Assembly (NCBI GenBank): GCA_029298735.1
Contig: JANSLP010000302.1
Span: 1 to 39,603, forward strand
Direction: 5' to 3'
From: Ophiostoma sp. CBS 140.51
Lineage: Eukaryota; Ascomycota; Sordariomycetes; Ophiostomatales; Ophiostomataceae
DNA: 39,603 nucleotides
Below are positions 1 through 10,404 of this stretch, piece after piece. The position numbers and the translations under genes are program-made. Numbering within the stretch: position 1 is the stretch's first letter; the number at the start of each line of letters is the position of its first letter. The notes below the pieces were generated by a model. The model searched no databases. It had not been told where the DNA came from and saw only the letters and a program-made list of their open reading frames with translations.

Positions 1-120
1 AAGTATTTCGTATTAAATATAACTACTATTATAATATTATAACCGAATCCTATGCTTATACTTAATATAATTTTAAGGTAATATATTAGATTACCTAGAT
101 TTCTCATTTCAACCCCTATA
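1..120. other. AT-rich block at left edge
   Basis: The first ~120 bases are overwhelmingly A+T with many TA dinucleotides and no reading frame. Composition changes abruptly to near-balanced sequence after this point. This fits the edge of an AT-rich (possibly RIP-mutated) repeat, but no element can be named from so little sequence. Confidence 0.5.
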
Positions 121-1653
121 GAAATGTGCAAACCAACTTTTATACAAATTCACAGCTCAATCTGGTTTCATGCGTTTCTCCTCTCCACTTTTATTCCTTT
201 GTCCAGGATTTCGAAGTTGAACGCGTCAGGCCTTTGATGTCGCTAACGGTCACTAGTGATCCCGAAAACCGCGTTCCACCAACAGCCACCAAGGCCGCCG
301 TTGTTTGGAAGCCCTTGTAAAGCCACCGCTTGACAACTCCTGGACAGGCATTCACAAGCAAGGTCCGTGCTAGTGAAAAGTGGCGGTGGTACGGTGAGGG
401 AGATGAGAGGAGGTCGAAGGAAATAAAGAAGAACCTCGATGATGCCCGACTGTGTTTTATTTTTATTTTCACTACAAGTACTTCCTAGCTTCTTGGTCCT
501 CACCGACAGCCGTTAAGAGTTCTTTTTCGTCTTTCTAGTGATGTCAAGGTGCCAAAAAAAAAAGAGCTCCCGAAACTAGTCTGACCGCTACATCTTTTTC
601 CCCCACTGCGGATCCTGTAGGTCAGATCCCGTCCGTCTTCGATTTTGCCCGCATCTTTTCGTTGCCCACAATTTTTCTTCTTCTTCTTCTTTTCTTTTTC
701 TTGTGCCACCTCACGTCAAATACGACGTATGTTCGACGTACTTTGTCGTCCAGTCCCACGCCTCCCAGACGTCCACCCGCACATCAACCCGCAAAACACG
801 GCACCTGCCGAGTTGCGCGTGTTTCCAGTGACTGGATACCAAACCATATGTTGACTTTTACCAGACCACACCAAGACGGAGTTCGGCTGCGTGGTCCAAT
901 GAGAAGGAAAATTGGGAGGGTAGAAGGGCACTGGGATAATTCAAGGGTAGAATGGACAATAGACACTTGGCACTCAACGACACGACATGTGCCTCCGGGA
1001 TCGACAACTGCCGTGGGGAAAATGGAAGAGCCGGACTGGAAGAGAAATATTCAAGAGAGGTAAAAAAGGAGCATAAAATGCCCAAATAAAAAAAAAATAT
1101 CTGGCCATGACACATGTTCTCTTCTTTTATTTATTCAATATGCATCCTGTGTTGTGTGTGTGTTGTATTCCACGCCTATCTTCTTCCCTTCCCCCATTTT
1201 CTCCAATAGTTTACCCACAGACACGGACACGGCGGAGTCACGGCATGGCCGACCAGGAGGCCAGCAAAAGTGGCCGCCAACAGAGAGGGCAAAGTGATTT
1301 GTGGCCGTATAGAACGACCATTTTACGTTTTTCAAAACAAACAACATCAACGCAACATACCGTGGAACAAAGTCTCTCCTCCGAAGTATGCACGTCGCGT
1401 AGATGAACGCGGGCATCCTCTGGCGTGCATGGACTGCTCCTGCTGCATCTGTTGCTGCATGTCTGCAGGTCTGCATAGGACGCCGATGCGTTGGCAAAGG
1501 CTCTGCATTAGTCGGATTTAGAGGCTAGAGGGTGTGGGATGAAAAAAAAAAAGAACAGACACGGGAAGACTCTGCATTGTAGCTGTAATTCATATTGCCC
1601 TGTCAAGCAGGCAGATGTTCACAAGAAATAGACTCCTTGAAAACGAGGGGATC

Positions 1654-1690
1654 AGCCCTCAAAAACTAGCCCTCAAAGACCAGCCGTCAA
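1654..1690. repeat. Three-copy 14-bp tandem repeat
   Basis: The 9-mer AGCCCTCAA starts at 1654 and 1668 and recurs as AGCCGTCAA at 1682. The spacing is exactly 14 bp, so this is a short degenerate tandem array with no evident function. Confidence 0.6.
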
Positions 1691-2833
1691 ACGGAAGTCT
1701 AATGCTGAAAGAACTACAGAAAGAAGAAAGGGATATTTGCCTTCCAAGCAAGTATATTCACACCCCTACCTCTGACGCAACAATGCGTCAACTGCATCGC
1801 AAGAAGGACCAAACGAAAAGAGAAAAGGGCCGGTCGGTCCTGACCCCCGCTCAGTCCCTGCCTGTTGACCCGATGTTCCCTTGTCGGGATAACCCCGCTC
1901 TTTCTTTGTTCTCTTGCTTTCCTTTCTTTTTTCTTCCTTCTCTCCTGTCTCTCCTTTTATTCGGGCTTTTTCTTTTATTCTTCAACAGATGTTCCTTTTT
2001 GGCCCCCAACATGCTTGCCTGCCCCATTATCTCTTCACATGCGCGGGATGGCATGCATTAAGAACCATCAAACACAACGCGAAGTAACGCAAAAGAAAAA
2101 GAGCCAAAACATTACCAAAAAAAGGCACTTCAAGTCAAGCTGTCCCAATACTTTTCTCTTTGCATCTCGCTCTCGCCTCTGACTTCCTGATCTGTGTCTT
2201 TTATTAATCCGTGTCTTCAACGTTTCTGCCTTGAGCAATCCTGCTCGGCCGATTGCCCGATACAGTGGTATGCCTTGAGGTAGCATCACTAAATACGGTG
2301 ATGATTGTCAGTGGAAGCCAACAAGGCACCCCGTGACAACAGGTTGCAGTTTTGGAGAAGCTGTCGAAAATCTGTGATGTAAACAATACTCCGTATATCG
2401 TCGACGTAGACCAACGAGATATAATCTGCCACATGGGGAATATATGCACGTGAGCAGCAACGTGGGGGTTCAGCTGAAAGGGACAAGAAGAGGAGAAGAA
2501 GATGAAAGGAAAATCGAAGTAGAACGGTATTTGTTTTAATAAAAAAGAGCAAGTAATGAACGCCGTTCTTTAAATGATATATCATTTTTTTTTATATTAA
2601 AAACACCCAAGTATTTGAACCTCTGATCGAGTCATACTCCATCCACCCAAGTCGTTGGTTTGGCGTTGATCGCGGGGAAATAAGACAGGGATGTCAGTGT
2701 GATGGGGATGTGTGACGAACAAGGTAACTCGGTGTGACAAGAAATGACAGGGCACAGTGACGGTGTAACCGTGTGATACTTCCCTTATTTTCATCTGATA
2801 AAAAATTCATAAACAATGAGACGCAATTTTACA

Positions 2834-2868
2834 ATTGATGATTGATGATTGATGATTGATGATTGCTG
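2834..2868. repeat. Heptanucleotide microsatellite (ATTGATG)n
   Basis: Four perfect consecutive copies of ATTGATG run from 2834 to 2861, followed by a fifth copy with one mismatch (ATTGCTG, 2862-2868). It lies in non-coding sequence. Confidence 0.9.
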
Positions 2869-3244
2869 AAGAAGCTGACCGATAGTGATAATATTTATAC
2901 TCCGTAATTATGACAGTACTTCTTGAGCTGAAGACGTTGGACGTTGAGACGTTGAAACTATATAACAAAGGTGGTAGTAGACAAAACAAAACAGGAACGA
3001 AGGGAACACGGAAGTAACCCTAAAAGTACCAAGACTCAAAACAAGGACAACAACAAAATAAGAAAGCCCAGCGATGGGACTGCAATACTCTGTACACGGC
3101 GATGGGTATTGACGCGGAAGAAGGAGAAGAAGGAGAAGAAGCGGAAGACAGGCGAATAGAAGAACGACGAAGAGCAGACCGGCCGTAAGTCAAACAAAAA
3201 GAACAGGAAGACCAAAGACAAGAGCTCAAAGCAACCGGTGCTTT

Positions 3245-4657
3245 CTACGAGCTCCCACCAAAGCTGTCCTGGCTGCTGTGCCGTTCCACGGCTACCTTGA
3301 CGTCCGTCGACACCACAATGCCACCGGACTTGTCACGGTAGTTGGGGAAGATCTCTTCTGTGCTCTCGGTGCCGCGCAGCGTGTGGCCGTTGCTGCCGTT
3401 CTTACCGCCGCCCGAAGTTGCGTTGGCCGAGGAGACACCCTCGCCAGCCAAGCGGGCCTGCTGCTGCTGGATGTAGGGGGTGCGGCTCTGGAGGGCGAAA
3501 GACGTACCGCCGCCAACACCGGTGCCGCGGCCGTAGCCACCAGAAATGCCACCGGTGCCGTAGCCGCCGCTCTTGGAGCCGCCAGACGAGGACAGACCGA
3601 GGGCTTCGTTGACGTGAGGGATTTCGGCGAGAAGGTTACGGACGTAGGGAATGCAAGCGCAGATGATAAGCGAGCAGACCTCGGCGGAAGACCAGTTGGA
3701 GGGGTCGACGAGGCGCCAGGTGACGTCGGAACTTGTGTCGTTGAGGTAGGTGCAGCGAATGATCGAGATGATACAGGCGCTGGGCAAGTTAGCGAACGAT
3801 GTAAGAGAGACAACGACGTCGAGTGAGCGTAGCGAGCGAGGAAATTCAAAAGACTTACAGAAGACCGAGTGAGAACATAGCCATCAGGCCGATACGCTTG
3901 GCCCACGGCAGTTTGAGGTTCTTGAGCGTCGGGATGGGCTCGAGGAAGAGAATCAAATCTGTGAAGAGTTTGATGCCGAACTGGTCCAAGTCAGTAAAAC
4001 AAAAAAATCAAAATAGGAGGTCGTCAGTAGTCTACTGGCCATGAAACTTACAGAGATGTAGTAAAAGTTCAGCAGATTCAAACAAGTGCCCTCGGCCGTC
4101 GGAGTCCAGTACTTGTAGACGGGCGTGCACGAAAAGATGACGACAAACGTCTCCTCGATGCCTTGGGCGACGAGCAGGCCGATAATGACATAGTTGAGGC
4201 GACGGAAACCACGGGTCGGAATGACTCTGAGATAAAAGACGGCAAACGAGAGTTTCGCAAGCACGAACGCTAAAATGTACGTCAGGGACGAAACGAAAAG
4301 CAGCAAGCTAAACGTGCTAAACTCTTCGTCCGAGACGTCGTCAATATGGTATCCGAGACCATAGTGCGTCTGGAAGATGGCGGATATGGTAGGCCCAAGG
4401 GCGAGGATGTAAGAGGCCCAAATGAGGACTGTGAGAACGTTAGCCATCACGACGGTGACGCTTTTCAGGCTTCAGGGCCATGAAATTCAAAAAGGGGCAT
4501 GTTGGGACTCACTATCATCCAGGCCAACCTGGTGAAGGAGAAAGACGCGGGCCCAGAGGCGGATCAGGACGAAAATGGACATGAAGGTTATAAGAACGAC
4601 GTTGGCAACCACAATCGTGGACGCCCGGGGCGCGTAGTCGACCGTAGCGATGACCAT
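3245..4657 (-). CDS. Fungal rhodopsin-domain (PTH11-like) integral membrane protein
   Basis: Four exons are inferred on the minus strand: 4657-4513, 4460-4052, 3980-3859 and 3779-3245 (stop TAG). The start at 4657 has an excellent context (GCCACCATGG). The product is about 400 residues with seven hydrophobic spans. Family hallmarks are R-L-W-A-R then G-L-D-D at the end of exon 1, K-L-S-F-A-V-F-Y-L-R-V in span 3, the cytoplasmic D-L-I-L-F-L-E-P-I-P and K-R-I-G-L-M-A-M-F-S-L-G-L-L block, and E-V-C-S-L-I-I-C-A-C-I-P in span 7. A Gly/Ser-rich cytoplasmic tail follows. Such proteins sit in the plasma membrane; some are proposed receptors, but the ligand is unknown. Introns 2 and 3 have GTAAGT donors and keep frame. 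The exon 1/2 junction is odd: the GTGAGT donor at 4512 gives a phase one base off both nearby acceptors, while the overlapping GTCCCA donor four bases downstream keeps frame (404 residues). The N-terminus could start further upstream. Confidence 0.85.
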
Positions 4658-4859
4658 GGTGGCGATGATTCTGTCGTACGTCGGATAGCAGATCTGTCGT
4701 TACAAAGTATTGCCGTCGTTGTCGTCAGTACCTTTGTCTGCGTTACATTGATCGAGTTGATCGCTGTCGAAGTGTCGAAGTATCAATGTCAATGCTCACA
4801 GTGTCACCGTGGAACGGTGAGCAATGGCCCTTCGAGACAGGCCGTCGAGTGTCGATCAC

Positions 4860-4965
4860 AACTGAGAAGGGTTGATATGGACGGAGGATGAAGAACGAAT
4901 GGATAGGAAAGAAGAACAAGAAAAAGAAAAGAGAGAAAAAAGATGGAGAAAGAAAGGATGGGATG
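4860..4965 (-). promoter_or_regulatory. Pyrimidine-rich tract upstream of the rhodopsin-domain gene
   Basis: On the minus strand this is an almost uninterrupted C/T stretch (G/A on the plus strand), about 200-300 bases upstream of the ATG at 4657. CT-rich tracts near transcription starts are common in filamentous fungal promoters. The assignment rests on composition and position only. Confidence 0.4.
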
Positions 4966-5252
4966 GGGCGGATACAAGTATGGGGTGGAGGGGGGTGGGA
5001 TGGAGACAAACTTTGAGGGTTCGAGGATCAGGATGATGGATCAGGACGGAGATGGACATAGACGGGGGATATTATTCAAAAATGTCCCAGTCATTGCTGG
5101 TGTCCGCTCGTTCGAGAGTCCAAATCGTCCCGGGATGGATGCACAAAACACAACCGAGAACTGAACGACGGTGGTCGAGACACCATGGGTGCTTGGTAGT
5201 TCCTGGTCACTGCAACCTTTGCCTATGTGTGTATATGTATGCCTGTCGGTCG

Positions 5253-5261
5253 TACTCCGTA
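5253..5261 (+). repeat. Dispersed nonamer TACTCCGTA (one of six copies)
   Basis: The exact nonamer occurs at 2387, 2898, 5253, 13160, 23049 and 25318, always in intergenic DNA and always on the plus strand as read. Chance expectation is about 0.15 per strand for a 39.6 kb window with equal base frequencies. Function is unknown. Confidence 0.75.
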
Positions 5262-5485
5262 CCTGTACCTGCGCCTGTTTTGGTTCCTGTTCAACTCAGG
5301 GGTAACCGTCAAATCTGGCGTTCAGCTCAGCGAGATGAACTGAAAATATCGACAGGTGGAGAAGGGTCGAAGGAGGAGGCGAGAAGAGAACCAAAGACGG
5401 ACGAGAGAGAGAAAGAAAAAACGAAAATTGAAAGAATCAAACAGTGAGGCAAGAAAGGGGGCAGGGTTGTCGGGTTGAGTTGAGT

Positions 5486-5507
5486 TGCAGGCTGTCGACA
5501 GCCTGCA
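5486..5507. repeat. Perfect 22-bp palindrome
   Basis: The left arm TGCAGGCTGTC (5486-5496) is followed directly by its exact reverse complement (5497-5507), with no spacer. The dyad centre contains GTCGAC. It lies about 830 bases upstream of the rhodopsin-domain ATG. It could be a binding site for a dimeric regulator or a cruciform-forming site, or coincidence. Confidence 0.9.
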
Positions 5508-7879
5508 GACGACTATGTATTCTGTTCAAGCAGATTTTCAAAACCACAATGAGCCAGGCACAGAACGGGTCTCGACCAGATTAGGAAATGGAACGACGGA
5601 GAAGAACAAAAGGAAGACGGGGAAGATGGGGAAGACGGAGGAGAAAAAAAAGATGTCACGGACTTTTCTAAACTAGTTTTAAAGAGGATGAAGACAAGAA
5701 AGTTCCAAGACAGAGGGGAAACACAAACAGGGCTCAGATCTGCAATGGCATAACGACGACAGGGACAAGACGACGATGAGCTGGGAAGGACAGAGGCGAG
5801 ACAGATAACATAGACGCAGAACAGAAAACCGAGAACAGACTCTACGGACAAGACAACAGACAAGACAAAGAAGTACGGGGTACATGAACCCCCAAAAATA
5901 CAAAGCACGGAGGACAAATACGGAGAGAGACAAGCACAACTATGTATCTGCAAGTGTCTGCAAGAAACCACAATGGGACATAAGATGCGCAGGGGACGTG
6001 GAGGAGAATTTCGACTCGAGGCCCGTCGAAGGATTCGAGAAGACGAAGATCTCGAGGGGCAAAACTTGTTCGTGAACATAGGCGAGACAAGTGGCTTGAA
6101 GGAGAGACAGGGTTGAAGAAACGGAGACAGAAAGAGACGGGAAAAGGCGTGACTGGTCAATGCTGCAGGCCAAGAGCTTCGCTCTCGCCATCTTGTGGCG
6201 CGTCCTCTCATCCTCGTCCTTCGACTGGGACAGTCATTTTCAAGACAGGCATTTTTTGGAACAGGACAGGCAGCCCGCAGCGGACACATCCACAGGGAGA
6301 TAGCCCAACAAGGCAAACACAGCGTCAATCATTTTGCGAACCAAGATTCGACGATAAAATCTTCCAGACGAGCAAAAGAGACTTTGGTACAGCGAGTCCA
6401 CTGCCATGTACCTGTGCACATAATATACATGAGTCAGTACTTGCGTCAAACCCTGGTCGTGATGGGCGGACGCGTAGGACGATTCGTGATCGTCAACTCT
6501 TGAGGCTGATGGCGAGATGTCCCAAAAGTTTAAAATGGTGGTGGCTCGGGTGGAAGTTGAAGACGTTGGTTTTCTAGAGGACAATTGATTGATTGCAACT
6601 AAAGGCACAGTCGTAAGATACAAATATCATGTGCAAAAGACACCCTCTGCTATCTACAACTCAAGTTGACATCGCAGTGAGCGGCACATAATTTTCAGAA
6701 GCATTTTGACGTGCTTCTTACCTTTTCAGTAGGTATGAGTGGCATGACGAGCATCACTACCGCATATTTGTTCTGGGAGAGTGAAGAAAAGTCGAGGAAG
6801 AACCCCTGACGTCGCAGACTCTGGTGCGAGAAATTCTCCGGATTGGGTAGGTAATTCGTGGGCTGAGGAAAAGAAGAGTGGTTTTCTGTGGACTCGTCTC
6901 TCTCGCCTCGTAATCATCCTGGTCCATCCTCGCCCATTTTGAACCAGGTTCTGAACAAGGTTCACGCAGGAGCCGGACGAATCGCAGGGCCAGGCACAAC
7001 GCTGCAGAAACACACTAAACAGCAACTAAAAACAGTGCTGAAGGAAGAGAGTCCGGGGGGGCGCTATTGTTCTCCCCGGAGGGGGTCTTTTCGGGTCTTT
7101 GTGGACCTTGAGCATTTCCCAGTGTCCTCAGTGGATATACCCCGGTCTCTGCCCGCAAAAAGGAAGGAAATAACAGAAAAGTAGTTGAGAATAGCGGACG
7201 ATTCTCCCCACTGAAGAACAGCCCACTGTGGTAAAAATATTAAGACCTGGCCGAACACGCCCGGCTTCATTCATCTCTGTCCACTGCGGAAAGAAAGCAG
7301 CATGAAGCTGAAGGAACAGAGTGGGCAGAAAAGATAAAAGAGGGGCCGCGATGATTCGTAGTCGAGGAGCTAGCTGCCGAGGGTGGGGGGCTTTTTTGGA
7401 CAGGGGACCAAACAAGAGACTCTTGGGTTATATTTCGGAAAAACATAAGAAAACCAGGGAGCCAGAAAAATCCAAGACGGCGAGGAAAGGCAAAAAGGCA
7501 AACAGTGGCCTCGCTAGATCACAAGCCGATGAGGTGAGTGACAAGAGAGACAAGATCAAGAGAAAGATAAAATATGAAAGAATAGACGACACGATATCGG
7601 GGAGAATATAGGTGGAACACTTTACATGATAAACAATGGCAAGATATATATCGTAGGATCTCATGTGGCATGACAAAATTCGACTTTTTTGACGTCTTTG
7701 ACATTACCAAAGTCTGGCTATTATATTTTTTTCTTCTTTTCTTCCTCCTTCCTTTCCCCTTAAACCCTTGGGCAGATCTTCGTCTTGTCACTTGTGGTGT
7801 CAGTTTCTCCATCCTCAAAGACACTCTGTTCCCAGCCTGCACTTCATCTGCATCTCGCTTGCATTTTCTGATATTTTAT

Positions 7880-7929
7880 TCATCTGCCTTCATTTGCCTT
7901 CATCTGCCTCATCTTCCTTCGTCTGCCTC
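7880..7929 (+). repeat. Degenerate 10-bp tandem repeat (CATCTGCCTT-like)
   Basis: About five successive units related to CATCTGCCTT (variants with CATTTGCCTT, CATCTGCCTC, ATCTTCCTTC and GTCTGCCT) run through a pyrimidine-rich stretch. It is non-coding by all visible criteria. Confidence 0.65.
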
Positions 7930-10404
7930 CAATGCCGCCTCGCCCCGATTGTCGTCTGCAGGTGTCTAGATTGGGAACAGATGAGGTGATAAGTTACTTC
8001 ATGTTTTTTTTTTGGTGGCGTTCGGGTGGGTTAGGTTGGGTTGCGTTTGGCTTGGCTTCAAACTGCATTGCCAATCCGTTCGGGTGACGAAGGCGAGAGA
8101 GAGCGGGCCACTCCGACCTTCTTGCAACAGTGTTTGTTCTTCAATCCCTTTTCTTTCTGGGCCATCCTCAAAGAGGAACATTATTCGCCTAGACTGCAAC
8201 GTTCCGAAGTGACGAGCTGAACAAGGCAAGTGAAGCATCATCGGAGAATACGACAAGAAAAAAGGAAGAAAGTATATCGTCTAGACTTTGAGTGTGGAAC
8301 ATAAAAGCTTCTTTGGAATCGTGCAGGGCTTGGCTGAAACCCTTTTTACATTTCTTTGGAGCCTTTTGGCATTGTGCAGCGCCGCTCATCGCCAATTTAT
8401 CGCCAACCATCGCCGAGACAAGCATCTCAAGTATTCTTCCGCCTTGGTAAAGCTTGGCTTAACGACGGTCGTTGTTTAGCTGTGCTGTGCTTGCATGCTG
8501 TTCTTGTTTTTCGACTTTACGAAGTGCATCTCCTTCTTTGTCAACTGCATCCTTTGTCTTGAAACTTTCATGATGTTCCGTCTCTAGCCTTCCGGCCCCC
8601 GGCGACACAAACCCTTGCTGAATGATGACCGTGGAAGACGCCAAAAGGTTCCCCGAGAAAAAGTGCGAGCTGATACGATCTTCGTTGTGGTAGGTGCTGA
8701 GAACTCAAAACAGTTTGGCCGTTAAACTAAAAATCAAAACTCGGACCATGATCACCATGTTCGGCCATCAACCAGCGTTCACAAGCGCCCTCAGGCGTTC
8801 AAAATTGTGCACAAGCGTCCGACAAAGACAGCCTGGTCCCTGGCATTGGCATTGGCATCCCGGAATGGGCACCATGTCGCAAGTTGAGGAGAGATGACGA
8901 GGCTTGGACAATATGAAAAGGCGAGAAAGTGAGAACACGGCAGGTGGGGGAACGACAAGCGATAATGCACCCCGTCTTGCAAGATAGCGCATCCTTTTAT
9001 TGTCTGCTCCATATGGAAAACATGTCCGACGAGAGACGATGTGGAGGACAAAAAAGGAGAAGACGAGCAGGAAGCCAAGAACGAGGGAGGAACGACGACG
9101 GAAAAGATGAAGAGAAGAAAAAGAAGAAGATTATGGAAAACGGGTGGTTTCTTCGATTCTTTTCCCACAACAAGGTCCCAGGAATGCAGGATGTGACGCG
9201 TCTCTTCTCCTAGTCCCCTCTTCTTCCTTCCCCCTGACAGGAAAAGACTGGAAGACAGACAAAAGGACGCCGGTTCCCGACTATTCTCGGGTGCGTTGGT
9301 TTCCGTCGTATGGGGTGCCTGTCAGCATGTACTTTAATCACCGCAGGCTCTGAGAGGCGGCGCATGGAAGAGTAATCCCATCTTTTGGGTGAAAAATACT
9401 GCGTCGTCCGTGGGCGCCCGTCTGTGTGCATTTTTGGCGTCGTGGAGACTGCTTTTAGTCTGCGGGTTCATAGGCTTTGTTTGCGGGTTTTCGTGGAGAA
9501 AGAGGCGGAGAGCAAAAAATAGCCGCGGATCATGAAATAGTCTCGGAGGTGAGAAGTTATGTGGGCGACTTAAAGGAGGTTTGAGGAAAGGTCAGCAGAG
9601 TTAAGGGGCTTCTTAGGGGAAGCTTGGTATTGGTTATTTTGCGAGGAGACCACGGAGCCGAAGAGAAGGGAGAAATGTGGGAGAAAGAGGAGACAACGGT
9701 CAAGCGATATGGATACAAAAAGGACACGATGGAAGGCTAAACAAGGAGGAATAGTTCGTCCTACCGTCTTGCCTTTGCGGAGGAGGGTCGACGGGGTCGA
9801 CGGACGCAAACGCAGAAAGATAGTCCAGTGCGCCGTACGGGGAAGAATCCATTTCCCCCGTGTTGTGCTTCCTTTTGCTCTTGTAGTCTCGGACGAGAAT
9901 CAGGAAATAACAAATATCACTCTGCTTCGTCCGTGTTGTTTCCTCGTTACCCCTTTTCTAAATTTACCCTTCTTCCTTTCTCATCCTGGGTTATCAAAGA
10001 TCTCCTATCGCCTGCTTACCTACTCGCCTTCTTATTTTTGACTTCGCCTCGCTATCGCCTTCTCCTTTTGTTTTTATTTTCACAACTGTCGTTGTTTTCA
10101 CCGCCATCGTTGCTTTACAGCTGTCGAAGAAGGCGAGCCGAGCCGACGGCCAACAGAGCAAATTTATTGTGGCGAGACCAGTCAATCGGCTAATGGGCTC
10201 ATCAACAACTGTTCCACTTCACCTCTTGTTTCAAGCTCATATCACGCTCGTCGTCACTCCGGTTGGTATACAATATTGATCTTCGTGTATTTGGGTATTA
10301 TTAAAGAAGTAAAAGGCTTTGATGGTAAACAAAAAATGATATCCAAAATATGCACTCCCAAGACATGCAATCTATCCGGAATCAACTCCTCAAGAGACGA
10401 CTTT

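Larger units (their letters stand above)
121..3244. other. Intergenic region without a recognisable gene
   Basis: No convincing coding frame is visible on either strand; the longest ORFs are low-complexity and lack family motifs. A strong pyrimidine tract on the plus strand at about 1905-1985 resembles fungal promoters, but no gene follows it. The region holds two short tandem repeats (about 1654-1690 and 2834-2868) and two copies of the nonamer TACTCCGTA (2387-2395 and 2898-2906). It contains the 3' flank of the minus-strand gene ending at 3245. Confidence 0.6.
4658..10404. other. Gene-poor 5.7 kb intergenic region
   Basis: I see no reading frame with family motifs or a plausible spliced gene. 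The strands are compositionally skewed: purine-rich on plus at roughly 4870-5700, pyrimidine-rich on plus at about 7720-7930 and 9900-10110. This produces long but low-complexity open frames such as the 271-codon Ser/Cys/Pro-rich one at 5513-6328 on the minus strand. Notable items are a 22-bp perfect palindrome (5486-5507), a TACTCCGTA copy (5253-5261) and a 10-bp tandem repeat (7880-7929). The region spans the 5' side of the rhodopsin-domain gene and the 3' side of the membrane protein at 10405-12357. Confidence 0.55.

Noticed and set aside
3245..3787. 180-codon minus-strand frame as an independent Gly/Ser-rich protein
   Set aside because: It is the last exon of the rhodopsin-domain gene. 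The first two residues come from intron sequence, and the upstream exon joins in phase at 3779.
5513..6328. 271-codon open frame on the minus strand in a gene desert
   Set aside because: Ser/Pro/Cys/Leu-rich translation of a pyrimidine-skewed strand in which stop codons are depleted. No domain, no good start context and no splice-supported extension. Kept only as a possible leader region.
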